Shown: in pieces, positions 1 through 7,459 of the stretch
Layout of the letters: each line of letters opens with the position of its first letter
How positions within the stretch are numbered: the stretch's first letter is position 1
NCBI RefSeq assembly: GCF_014649775.1
Contig: NZ_BMTR01000022.1
Coordinates: 1-64,000 of the forward strand
Direction of reading: 5' to 3'
Length of the DNA stretch: 64,000 nt
DNA from: Streptomyces longisporoflavus
Lineage (GTDB): Bacteria > Actinomycetota > Actinomycetes > Streptomycetales > Streptomycetaceae
Made by a program: the position numbers and the translations under genes
Notes under the pieces: model-generated
Seen by the model: the letters and a program-made list of their open reading frames with translations, nothing else
Told to the model about the DNA's origin: nothing
Databases searched by the model: none

Positions 1-589
1 GTCGATACCACGGCGCCTGGTCGAGAGTCCCGCTCCCGGGCCGTCCGGTCGTCTTCCCTCGCGCGGTGGAGGGACGGGAGTCAAGGGTGGAGCGCAGCGC
101 AATCGGCGCAGCCGACGCGCAGCGCAGCGGAGCGCCCTTGACGCCCGGCCCGGAACCGCCAAACTCCAGGGAACCGGACGGCACCGGCAACCCACACCGT
201 CGCCGGACCAGCACAGCCCCCGCTCCGGCACGGCACCGCACCGCACCGCACGACGGACGTACGCGCATGTTTCCGGCCCTCCGTGGTACCTGTGGAGTGG
301 CTTGGCCACAGCCGGGGGCAGGTGCCGCAGGGCCCTCTGTCCGTTCGCGGCATCTGTGCCATCCGCAGTGCCATCCGCAACGAATTCGGGTGGCGGACGG
401 TTCGTCTACGGAAGGGCGGCGCGCTACGGCGTACGCATATGACCAGTGCCTTGCCCCCTGAAAGGGCCGGGAGTTTACCCCTCTCAAGTAGCGCTCATGC
501 GCCTCGCGGCCACTTTTTCTTACCCTATCGGGCTGAACTTTTGTTGATCGTGGGTCAGTTGGCCCACGGCGAGCCCTACCCTTCAGAGG
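1..589. other. Intergenic stretch without a convincing gene
   Basis: I see no supported gene here. Short open frames exist on both strands, but they overlap each other and are rich in Arg, Pro and Ala, as expected from GC-rich shadow frames. The left part holds a long hairpin (80-142). Just before the first gene, positions 550-567 form an imperfect inverted repeat (GTGGG...CCCAC) that could be a promoter-proximal protein site. The end of any upstream gene lies outside the window. Confidence 0.5.
80..142. terminator. Long hairpin, probable terminator
   Basis: GTCAAGGG at 80-87 pairs with CCCTTGAC at 135-142. The interior is GC-rich and contains repeated GCGCAGC words that can extend the stem. 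There is no T-run. This style of hairpin is common at Streptomyces gene ends, so it probably serves a gene to the left of the window. Confidence 0.4.
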
Positions 590-1879
590 GTGAACCAACT
601 GATGTCACGAGATTCCGAGCGCGAGTCCGAGCGCGAGTCCGAGGCCGATCTGCCCGGCGAATCCGCAGGGGGCGCATCCGGGGGAGCCGCACTCCCCGGC
701 ACCCTCCCGGCCGCCCTGCGCAGCGAACTCATCGCCTTCCGGCGCGACTTGCACATGCATCCCGAGCTCGGCAACCAGGAGTTCCGTACCACCGCGGCCC
801 TCAAGGCCCGGCTCGAAGACGCGGGGCTCCGGCCGCGCGTACTCGACATCGGCACGGGCCTCGTCTGTGACATCGGCACCGAGGAGTGGGACGGCGTACG
901 CCCCATGCTCGCCCTGCGCGCCGACATCGACGCCCTGCCCATTCCCGACACCAAGACCGGCGTCCCGTACCGCTCGACCGTGCCCGACCGCGCCCACGCC
1001 TGTGGGCACGACGTGCACACCACCGTGGTGCTCGGGGCCGGGCTAGTCCTCGCGGAGTTGGCGAAGGAAGGGAAACTGCCGCAGCCCGTGCGGCTGATCT
1101 TCCAGCCCGCGGAGGAGGTCCTGCCCGGCGGCGCGCCCGACGCCATCGAGTCGGGGGTGCTCAACGGCGTGGGACGCATCGTCGGCGTGCACTGCGACCC
1201 GCGCGTCGACGCCGGGAAGATCGGGCTGCGGCACGGCCCCATCACCTCCGCCTGTGACCGGCTCGAGGTTTCGCTCGACGGCGCAGGGGGGCACACCGCG
1301 CGGCCCCACCTGACGACCGACCTGGTGACCGCCGCCGCCAAGGTCGTCACCGAGGTCCCCGCCCTGGTCGCCCGGCGTATCGACGCCCGCTCGGGGCTCG
1401 CGGTGACCTGGGGCCGCATCGAGTCCGGGCACGCCTGCAACGTCATCCCGCAGCACGCCGAACTCTCCGGCACCGTCCGCTGCCTGGACCTCACGGCCTG
1501 GCGGCAGGCGCCCGACCTGGTGCACGGCGCCGTCCAGGAGATCGCCGACCTCTACCGCGCCAAGTCCGTGGTGAATTACATCCGTGGCGTGCCGCCCGTC
1601 GTGAACGACCCCGACGTGACCGACCTGCTGCGCGACTCCATGGAGCTGCGGCGCGGCACGCACTCCGTGGAGGACACCGAACAGAGCCTCGGCGGCGAGG
1701 ACTTCTCCTGGTACCTGGAGCACGTGCCCGGCGCCATGGCCCGCCTCGGCGTCCGTACGCCCGGCGAGCGCACCGTTCGCGATCTGCACCAGGGCGACTT
1801 CGACGCGGACGAGTCGGCGATCACGGCGGGCGTCGAGATGTTCACCGCGGCGGCGCTGCTCGACGGCGCGCACCGGTAA
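590..1879 (+). CDS. M20-family amidohydrolase (N-acyl amino acid / hippurate hydrolase type)
   Basis: The 429-residue product matches the M20D metallopeptidase layout: a catalytic domain split by a dimerisation (lid) domain. Visible landmarks are RRDLHMHPELGNQEF near the N-terminus, the metal motif ACGHDVHTT (about residues 139-147), PAEEVLPGGAPD with the catalytic Glu pair (about 172-183), and the late metal-binding segment LGGEDFSWYLEHVPGA (about 365-380). The family hydrolyses N-acyl or N-carbamoyl amino acids to release the free amino acid; the exact substrate cannot be read here. A GTG at 590 opens the frame and an ATG at 602 is an alternative. The N-terminus carries a short Glu/Arg/Ser repeat that adds nothing to the family fold. 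No nucleoside operator box precedes it, so it probably does not belong to the following regulon. Confidence 0.85.
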   Translation: MNQLMSRDSERESERESEADLPGESAGGASGGAALPGTLPAALRSELIAFRRDLHMHPELGNQEFRTTAALKARLEDAGLRPRVLDIGTGLVCDIGTEEWDGVRPMLALRADIDALPIPDTKTGVPYRSTVPDRAHACGHDVHTTVVLGAGLVLAELAKEGKLPQPVRLIFQPAEEVLPGGAPDAIESGVLNGVGRIVGVHCDPRVDAGKIGLRHGPITSACDRLEVSLDGAGGHTARPHLTTDLVTAAAKVVTEVPALVARRIDARSGLAVTWGRIESGHACNVIPQHAELSGTVRCLDLTAWRQAPDLVHGAVQEIADLYRAKSVVNYIRGVPPVVNDPDVTDLLRDSMELRRGTHSVEDTEQSLGGEDFSWYLEHVPGAMARLGVRTPGERTVRDLHQGDFDADESAITAGVEMFTAAALLDGAHR

Positions 1880-1890
1880 CCACCGCTATC

Positions 1891-1931
1891 GGCCGGTTAC
1901 GACGGACCCGTTCACCCGGACGTAACCGGCC
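1891..1931. terminator. Inverted repeat downstream of the amidohydrolase
   Basis: GGCCGGTTACG at 1891-1901 and CGTAACCGGCC at 1921-1931 are perfect 11-bp arms around a 19-nt loop. The repeat starts 12 nt after the amidohydrolase stop. It could be a terminator, or an extra protein site upstream of the first BMP gene. Confidence 0.5.
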
Positions 1932-1979
1932 CTCGGCACGAATAGGTAACGGCAGTGCGAAACCCCGTTCCCCTCCCTT

Positions 1980-1993
1980 TCTACGCGCGTTAC
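1980..1993. promoter_or_regulatory. Nucleoside-regulon operator box, copy 1 (first BMP lipoprotein)
   Basis: The sequence is TCTACGCGCGTTAC. Its left half and centre match the consensus TCTACGCGCGTAGA, while the right arm has decayed from TAGA to TTAC. It lies 58 nt upstream of the proposed ATG. The copy in front of the second BMP gene has the same 14 bases. Confidence 0.7.
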
Positions 1994-2051
1994 TGTGCGC
2001 CGCAAACAGGCCCCGCCAAGGGTGCTCTGGGGAACGTGAGGGGTGCGTCCT

Positions 2052-3206
2052 ATGCGTCTTCGTCGAGGATCTCGAGGATCTCGTGCAACCGGCGGAACCC
2101 GTGAAAACGGTGGAACCCGTGGAGCACGGGCATCAAGGCTTTCCCTAGTGGCCGTGGGCGTGGCTTCTCTCGCCCTCGCGGCATCAGCATGCGGCAAGAC
2201 CAGCAGCGAGGCGTCCTCGGACGACGACGGCAAGGACGACAAGGCCGGAGGTTCGTCGAAGTACGACGCCAAGGGCATAGGCCTCGCGTACGACATCGGC
2301 GGGCAGGGCGACCAGTCGTTCAACGACGCCGCCTACGCCGGATACGAGAAGGCCCGCAAGGACTTCAAGATCGGCGGCGTCGACATGGAGCCCGGCGACG
2401 GCGAGTCCAGCGCCGACAAGGTCCAGCGCATCGAGCAGCTGGCCAAGCAGGGTTACGACCCGGTCATCGGGGTGGGCTACATCTACGCCCCCGCCATCAA
2501 GGAAGTGGCCTCGAAGTTCCCGAAGACCACCTTCGGGATCATCGACGACAACACCGTCAAGGCCGACAACGTGGCCGACCTGGTGTTCCACGAGGAGCAG
2601 GGGTCGTATCTCGCGGGCGTCGCCGCCGCGAAGGCGACCAAGGCCGATCACGTCGGCTTCATCGGCGGCGTGGACATCCCGCTCATCCACAAGTTCGAGG
2701 CCGGCTTCACGCAGGGCGTCAAGGACACGAACCCCAAGGTCAAGGTCGAGAAGCAGTACCTGACCGAGAAGCCCGAGGACGGCGGCTTCTCCAGCCCCGA
2801 CAAGGGAGAGAACGCGGCCAGCGGCCAGATCGAGTCGGGCGCCGACGTGCTCTACCACGCGGCGGGCCTCTCTGGGCAGGGCGTGATCCAGGAGGCCGGC
2901 TCGCAGAAGGTGTGGGCGATCGGCGTCGACTCCGACCAGTACAAGCAGAAGGCCCTGGCCAAGTACAAGGACTACATCCTGGGCTCGGCGCTCAAGGACG
3001 TCGGCGGCGCTGTCTACGACCTGACGAAGTCCGTCGTCGAGGGCAAGCCGATCACGGGCGAGCAGCGCTACGACCTGAAGTCGGGCCGCGTCGGGTTCTC
3101 CGACACGAACCCGAAGTACACGGCGATGAAGGACGTGGTCGCCGCCGTGGAGAAGGCCGAGAAGGACATCGTCGACGGCAAGGTCACCGTCAAGACCACT
3201 CCGTAG
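2052..3206 (+). CDS. BMP-family nucleoside-binding lipoprotein (first copy)
   Basis: This is a 384-residue substrate-binding lipoprotein of the BmpA/Med family, which delivers nucleosides to ABC importers. The lipobox LAASAC lies at about residues 42-47, followed by a Ser/Asp/Lys-rich linker. The mature domain shows the ligand-loop pattern AYDIGGQGDQSFNDAAYAG and the later GVDSDQYKQKA. I chose the ATG at 2052 because GAGGGG sits 8 nt before it; a GTG at 2043 is in frame but overlaps that site. The segment before the signal helix is unusually long and Arg/Gly/Thr-rich, and is encoded by short direct repeats (GGAACCCGTG occurs twice). The gene is a tandem duplicate of the next one and carries its own operator box. 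The product probably works with the transporter encoded downstream. Confidence 0.9.
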   Translation: MRLRRGSRGSRATGGTRENGGTRGARASRLSLVAVGVASLALAASACGKTSSEASSDDDGKDDKAGGSSKYDAKGIGLAYDIGGQGDQSFNDAAYAGYEKARKDFKIGGVDMEPGDGESSADKVQRIEQLAKQGYDPVIGVGYIYAPAIKEVASKFPKTTFGIIDDNTVKADNVADLVFHEEQGSYLAGVAAAKATKADHVGFIGGVDIPLIHKFEAGFTQGVKDTNPKVKVEKQYLTEKPEDGGFSSPDKGENAASGQIESGADVLYHAAGLSGQGVIQEAGSQKVWAIGVDSDQYKQKALAKYKDYILGSALKDVGGAVYDLTKSVVEGKPITGEQRYDLKSGRVGFSDTNPKYTAMKDVVAAVEKAEKDIVDGKVTVKTTP

Positions 3207-3221
3207 CCGACTTCGTGACCG

Positions 3222-3253
3222 GTGGGGCGCCCCTTGCGTGAGGGGCGCCCCAC
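3222..3253 (+). terminator. Terminator after the first BMP gene
   Basis: Perfect 13-bp arms GTGGGGCGCCCCT (3222-3234) and AGGGGCGCCCCAC (3241-3253) enclose a 6-nt loop, starting 16 nt after the stop codon. There is no T-run, which is usual in this group. It separates the two BMP genes, each of which has its own operator. Confidence 0.75.
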
Positions 3254-3326
3254 ACTGCGTACATGCTCGCGCAACCTCGCGGCCACAGCTCGATAACGGA
3301 CGGGACAGAAGGGTTCTTATGTCGGG

Positions 3327-3340
3327 TCTACGCGCGTTAC
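3327..3340. promoter_or_regulatory. Nucleoside-regulon operator box, copy 2 (second BMP lipoprotein)
   Basis: TCTACGCGCGTTAC is identical to copy 1 and lies 74 nt upstream of the second BMP start. The left half matches the consensus and the right arm is degenerate. Confidence 0.7.
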
Positions 3341-3414
3341 GCTGCGGCGAAATCAGCGCCAGGTGAGGCGCTCGTACGTGCTTGTGCTTGCTTGTACATA
3401 AGGAGTTCCTCTCT

Positions 3415-4470
3415 ATGCGCCGGGTTTCCCGAATTGCCGCAGCGGGCGTCGCGACCGCCGCACTCGCCGTATCCGCCACCGCCTGCGGCGGCACGTCCAG
3501 CGACGCCGCCGGTTCCAAGAACGACGGCAAGAGCAAGGGCGTCGCCATCGCGTACGACGTCGGCGGCAAGGGCGACCAGTCCTTCAACGACGCCGCGACG
3601 GCCGGTATGGACAAGGCCGCCAAGGACCTGAAGATCGGCAAGAAGGCCGTCGAGCCGAACGACGGCGAGTCCGACGCCGACAAGGCCCAGCGCCTCACCC
3701 AGCTGGCCAAGCAGGGCTACAACCCGGTGATCGGCGTCGGCTACGCCTACGCCCCCGCGGTCAAGGAGGTCTCGGCGAAGTTCCCGAAGGTCACCTTCGG
3801 CATCGTCGACGACGAGACCGTCAAGGCCAAGAACGTCGCCGACCTGGTCTTCAGCGAGCAGGAGGCGTCCTACCTCGCGGGCGTCACCGCCGCCAAGACG
3901 ACCAAGAGCAAGACCGTCGGCTTCGTCGGCGGTGTGGACGTGCCGCTGATCCACAAGTTCGAGGCCGGCTTCACGCAGGGCGTCAAGGACACGAACCCCA
4001 AGGTCAAGGTCGTCAAGCAGTACCTGACGGAGAAGGCCGAGGACGGCGGCTTCACCAGCCCCGACAAGGGCAAGACCGCCGCGCAGGGCCAGATCGAGGA
4101 CGGCGCCGACGTGGTCTACCACGCCGCCGGTCTCTCCGGTCAGGGCGTCATCGAGGCCGCCGCCGCCAAGAAGGTCTGGGCGATCGGCGTCGACTCCGAC
4201 CAGTACAAGCAGGACGCGCTCGCCAAGTACAAGAAGTACATCCTGACCTCCGCGACGAAGGACGTCGCCGGTTCGGTGTACAACCTGGCGAAGTCCGTCG
4301 TCGACGGCAACGCCGAGGGCGGCGTCGTCCGCGCCGACCTCAAGTCCGGCGGTGTCGCGCTCGCCGACTCGAACCCCGAGTTCAAGAAGAACGCCGACCT
4401 CCAGGCTGCCCTGAAGAAGGCCGAAGAGGGCATCACCAGCGGCAAGATCAAGGTCAAGGCGACGCCGTAA
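3415..4470 (+). CDS. BMP-family nucleoside-binding lipoprotein (second copy)
   Basis: The 351-residue protein is a close paralogue of the preceding BMP lipoprotein. The ATG at 3415 follows an AAGGAG ribosome site (3400-3405). Its signal peptide is short and conventional, with a cysteine in the SATACGG lipobox region (about residues 18-24). The mature part has the family loop AYDVGGKGDQSFNDAATAG and a matching GVDSDQYKQDA. Like other BMP proteins it should be anchored outside the membrane and present purine or pyrimidine nucleosides to the ABC permease. A 64-nt stretch (3949-4012) is identical in DNA to 2685-2748 of the first copy. Having two binding proteins for one transporter suggests different ligand ranges or a dosage effect. 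Confidence 0.92.
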   Translation: MRRVSRIAAAGVATAALAVSATACGGTSSDAAGSKNDGKSKGVAIAYDVGGKGDQSFNDAATAGMDKAAKDLKIGKKAVEPNDGESDADKAQRLTQLAKQGYNPVIGVGYAYAPAVKEVSAKFPKVTFGIVDDETVKAKNVADLVFSEQEASYLAGVTAAKTTKSKTVGFVGGVDVPLIHKFEAGFTQGVKDTNPKVKVVKQYLTEKAEDGGFTSPDKGKTAAQGQIEDGADVVYHAAGLSGQGVIEAAAAKKVWAIGVDSDQYKQDALAKYKKYILTSATKDVAGSVYNLAKSVVDGNAEGGVVRADLKSGGVALADSNPEFKKNADLQAALKKAEEGITSGKIKVKATP

Positions 4471-4522
4471 CGGCAGTCGTGACGGCCGTCGTAACGACAG
4501 TCGTGACGGCAGTCGTGACGGC
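4471..4522. repeat. Short tandem repeat downstream of the second BMP gene
   Basis: Four imperfect copies of a roughly 12-bp word (CAGTCGTGACGG and variants such as CCGTCGTAACGA) start directly after the stop codon. They sit between the BMP gene and the transporter operon. No obvious hairpin terminator is seen here, so some transcription may read through. Confidence 0.6.
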
Positions 4523-4658
4523 TGCGGCGACCGCTTCGACGGCGCTCGCCACAGCCGTAACAACAGCGTGATGGTCGCGGCACGGGGTGTGGGGGACGAT
4601 GGTTGCCCCCGCGCCCCGTTCGCGCGGCCCACAGCCCAACTCCCGTCGAACCAGGGGC

Positions 4659-4672
4659 GCTACGCGCGTAGG
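4659..4672. promoter_or_regulatory. Nucleoside-regulon operator box, copy 3 (transporter operon)
   Basis: GCTACGCGCGTAGG contains the perfect 12-bp palindrome CTACGCGCGTAG (4660-4671). It lies 37 nt before the proposed ATC start of the ABC ATPase. An operator here argues against the in-frame GTG (4587) and ATG (4599) starts, which would place it inside the coding sequence. Confidence 0.8.
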
Positions 4673-4709
4673 TGGCCCCTTTCCTGAGGATTCCCGAGGA
4701 GAGTGCGCC

Positions 4710-6326
4710 ATCGACGCGTCCACAAGCCCCGAGAAGGGCACGGCAACGGCCCGGGCCGTTGCCGTTGAACTCAACGGCATCACCAAGCGCTTCCCGGGCG
4801 TCGTGGCCAACCACGACATCCGCCTGATCGTCCGCAAGGGCACCGTGCACGCCCTCGTCGGCGAGAACGGCGCGGGCAAGTCGACCCTGATGAAGATCCT
4901 CTACGGCATGCAGAAGCCGGACGAGGGCACCATCGCGGTCGACGGCACCCGGGTGAGCTTCTCCAGCCCCGCCGACGCCATCGCGCGCGGCATCGGCATG
5001 GTCCACCAGCACTTCATGCTCGCGGACCAGCTCACGGTCCTGGAGAACATCGTTCTCGGCAGCGAGAAGCTGCACGGCATCGGCGGCGCGGCCCGCCGCA
5101 AGATCGCCGAGATATCCGAGCGCTACGGCCTCGGGGTCCGCCCCGACGCCATGGTCGAGGACCTCGGCGTCGCCGACCGGCAGCGCGTGGAGATCCTCAA
5201 GGTCCTCTACCGCGGCGCCACCACGCTGATCCTCGACGAGCCGACCGCGGTCCTCGTGCCGCAGGAGGTCGACGCGCTCTTCGACAACCTGCGCGAGCTG
5301 AAGTCCGAGGGCCTGTCCGTCATCTTCATCTCCCACAAGCTGGGCGAGGTCCTCTCCGTCGCCGACGACATCACCGTCATCCGGCGCGGCACGACGGTGG
5401 GCACGGCGATCCCCTCCGAGACGACCCCGCGCCAGCTCGCCGAGCTGATGGTCGGCAGCGAGCTGCCCACCCCGGAGACGGCCGAGTCGACGGTCACCGA
5501 CCGGGCGATGATCGAGGTCGACAAGCTCAAGCTGCTCGCCGACGGCGAGTCCGGCCGCGCCCTCCTCGACGACATCTCCTTCACCATCCACGAGGGCGAA
5601 GTGCTCGGCCTCGCGGGCGTCGAGGGCAACGGCCAGACCGAGCTGATCGACGCGCTCATCGGCCTCAAGCACGCCGACTCCGGCGTCATCCGCATGGCGG
5701 GCGAGGACATCACCGACCTGGCCACGCGCCACCGCCGCGAGCAGGGCATCGGCTACATCCCCGAGGACCGCCACCGCCACGGCCTCCTCCTGGAGTCGCC
5801 GCTCTGGGAGAACCGCATCCTCGGCCACGTCACCGAGAGGCCGAACGCGAAGGGCTTCTGGCTCGACCCCAAGGGTGCCCAGGCCGACACCCGGCGCATC
5901 GTCGAGCAGTACGACGTCCGCACCCCCGGCATCGACGTCACGGCGGCCTCCCTCTCCGGCGGTAACCAGCAGAAGCTGATCGTCGGCCGCGAGATGAGCC
6001 ACAAGCCCCGCTTCCTGATCGCCGCCCACCCCACCCGCGGTGTGGACGTCGGCGCGCAGGCCCAGATCTGGGACCAGATCCGCGAGGCACGCCGCGAAGG
6101 ACTGGCCGTCCTGCTGATCTCGGCGGACCTGGACGAGCTGATCGGCCTCTCCGACACCCTCCGCGTGATCTATCGCGGACGGCTCGTCGCCGACGCCGAC
6201 CCGGCCACCGTCACGCCGGAGGAGCTCGGCTCGGCCATGACGGGTGCCGCCTCCGGCCACCTCGAACACGTAGAAGAAGACCCCGAAGAGGGCTCTGCCG
6301 ACGCTTCGGAGGACGAGGCCCGATGA
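4710..6326 (+). CDS. Nucleoside ABC importer, duplicated ATP-binding subunit
   Basis: The protein is about 538 residues with two ABC ATPase modules in tandem, the form typical of BMP-dependent nucleoside importers and sugar (RbsA-type) importers. Module 1 has Walker A GENGAGKST, Q-loop HQHFMLAD and Walker B LILDEPTAVL. Module 2 has a degenerate Walker A (GVEGNGQTE), signature SGGNQQK and AAHPTRGVD in place of a canonical Walker B, so one ATP site is probably weak, as is common in the family. Start choice: GAGGAGAG at 4696-4703 is followed 6 nt later by ATC (4710), and no ATG, GTG or TTG is suitably placed. I therefore propose a rare ATC start. The alternatives at 4587 and 4599 lack a good ribosome site and would span the operator. 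The stop overlaps the next start by 4 nt. Confidence 0.88.
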   Translation: MDASTSPEKGTATARAVAVELNGITKRFPGVVANHDIRLIVRKGTVHALVGENGAGKSTLMKILYGMQKPDEGTIAVDGTRVSFSSPADAIARGIGMVHQHFMLADQLTVLENIVLGSEKLHGIGGAARRKIAEISERYGLGVRPDAMVEDLGVADRQRVEILKVLYRGATTLILDEPTAVLVPQEVDALFDNLRELKSEGLSVIFISHKLGEVLSVADDITVIRRGTTVGTAIPSETTPRQLAELMVGSELPTPETAESTVTDRAMIEVDKLKLLADGESGRALLDDISFTIHEGEVLGLAGVEGNGQTELIDALIGLKHADSGVIRMAGEDITDLATRHRREQGIGYIPEDRHRHGLLLESPLWENRILGHVTERPNAKGFWLDPKGAQADTRRIVEQYDVRTPGIDVTAASLSGGNQQKLIVGREMSHKPRFLIAAHPTRGVDVGAQAQIWDQIREARREGLAVLLISADLDELIGLSDTLRVIYRGRLVADADPATVTPEELGSAMTGAASGHLEHVEEDPEEGSADASEDEAR

Positions 6327-7459
6327 AGAAGTTCGACAAGGAGCGCGTGCTCCTCGCGGTGGCCGGACCGGTCATCGCGCTCGTCGTGGCCGTGGCGCTG
6401 ACCTCGGTCGTGCTGCTCGCCTCGGGCAAGAACCCGATCGAGCCGTACACCCTGATGCTGGAGCAGATCAGCTACTCCGACGTCCAGGTCCTGACCATCA
6501 ACCAGGCCGGGATGTACTACCTGGCCGCGCTCGCGGTGGCCGTCGGCTTCCGCATGAACCTGTTCAACATCGGCGTGGACGGGCAGTACCGCCTCGCCGC
6601 GATGACCACCGCCGTGGTCGGCGCGCACGTCGCGCTTCCGGCTCCGCTCCAGATCCCGCTCCTGATGCTGGTCGCCATGCTCACCGGCGCCTTCTGGGCG
6701 GGCATCGCGGGCATCCTGAAGACCACCCGCGGGGTCAGCGAGGTCGTCGCGACGATCATGCTCAACGCCATCGCGACGAGCGTCATCGGCTACATGACCC
6801 TCACCGAGAACTTCGGTGTCCCGGTCGGCAACAACCAGACCACCGGCGAGATGCACGAGTCCGGCTGGTTCCCCGGCATCAGCATGGGCGAGTCCGGCGA
6901 GATCTACGGCTTCGTGATCATCGCCGCGCTGGCGGGCGTCCTGTACTGGGTGATCCTCAACCGCACCCGCTTCGGCTTCGACCTGCGTGCCACCGGCGCC
7001 TCGCCGTCGGCCGCCGCGGCCTCGGGCGTCAACGCCAAGCGCATGGTGCTCAGCGCGATGCTGATCTCCGGCGCGGTCGCGGGCCTCGCGGGCATGCCGA
7101 TCCTGCTCGGCGACACCCACACCTACAGCCTCAGCTTCCCCGCCGGGCTCGGCTTCACCGGCATCGGCATCGCCCTGCTCGGCCGCAACAACCCGGTCGG
7201 CATCGCGTTCGCCTCGCTGCTCTGGGCCTTCCTCGACAAGGCATCACCCGCCCTCGACTACGCGACCCCGGTCGCGTACGACAAGGAGATCGCGGTGATC
7301 ATGCAGGGCCTCATCGTGATCGCGGTCGTCGTCTCGTACGAGGCCGTACGCCGTTGGGGCCTCAAGCGCCAGCAGCGCCGCGTCGGCGAGGAACTGGCCG
7401 CCGCCGCCCGTGACAACAACGGCAACAACGACACCGTGAAGGAGGTGGCTGCCCGATGA
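6323..7459 (+). CDS. Nucleoside ABC importer, permease 1
   Basis: A 378-residue polytopic membrane protein of the BPD_transp_2 (RbsC/LivH-like) superfamily, with about eight hydrophobic segments. The first is near residues 10-32. The conserved patch TTRGVSEVVATIMLNAIA, about a third of the way along, is typical of nucleoside permeases of the YufP/NupB kind. The start overlaps the ATPase stop (ATGA) and its own stop overlaps the second permease in the same way, so the three subunits are translationally coupled. With the ATPase and the BMP lipoproteins it should form the membrane channel. The C-terminal tail is short, charged and cytoplasmic. Confidence 0.9.
   Translation: MKKFDKERVLLAVAGPVIALVVAVALTSVVLLASGKNPIEPYTLMLEQISYSDVQVLTINQAGMYYLAALAVAVGFRMNLFNIGVDGQYRLAAMTTAVVGAHVALPAPLQIPLLMLVAMLTGAFWAGIAGILKTTRGVSEVVATIMLNAIATSVIGYMTLTENFGVPVGNNQTTGEMHESGWFPGISMGESGEIYGFVIIAALAGVLYWVILNRTRFGFDLRATGASPSAAAASGVNAKRMVLSAMLISGAVAGLAGMPILLGDTHTYSLSFPAGLGFTGIGIALLGRNNPVGIAFASLLWAFLDKASPALDYATPVAYDKEIAVIMQGLIVIAVVVSYEAVRRWGLKRQQRRVGEELAAAARDNNGNNDTVKEVAAR

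Noticed and set aside
66..461. Overlapping short open frames at the left edge
   Set aside because: No ribosome sites, Arg/Pro/Ala-rich products and mutual overlap on both strands.
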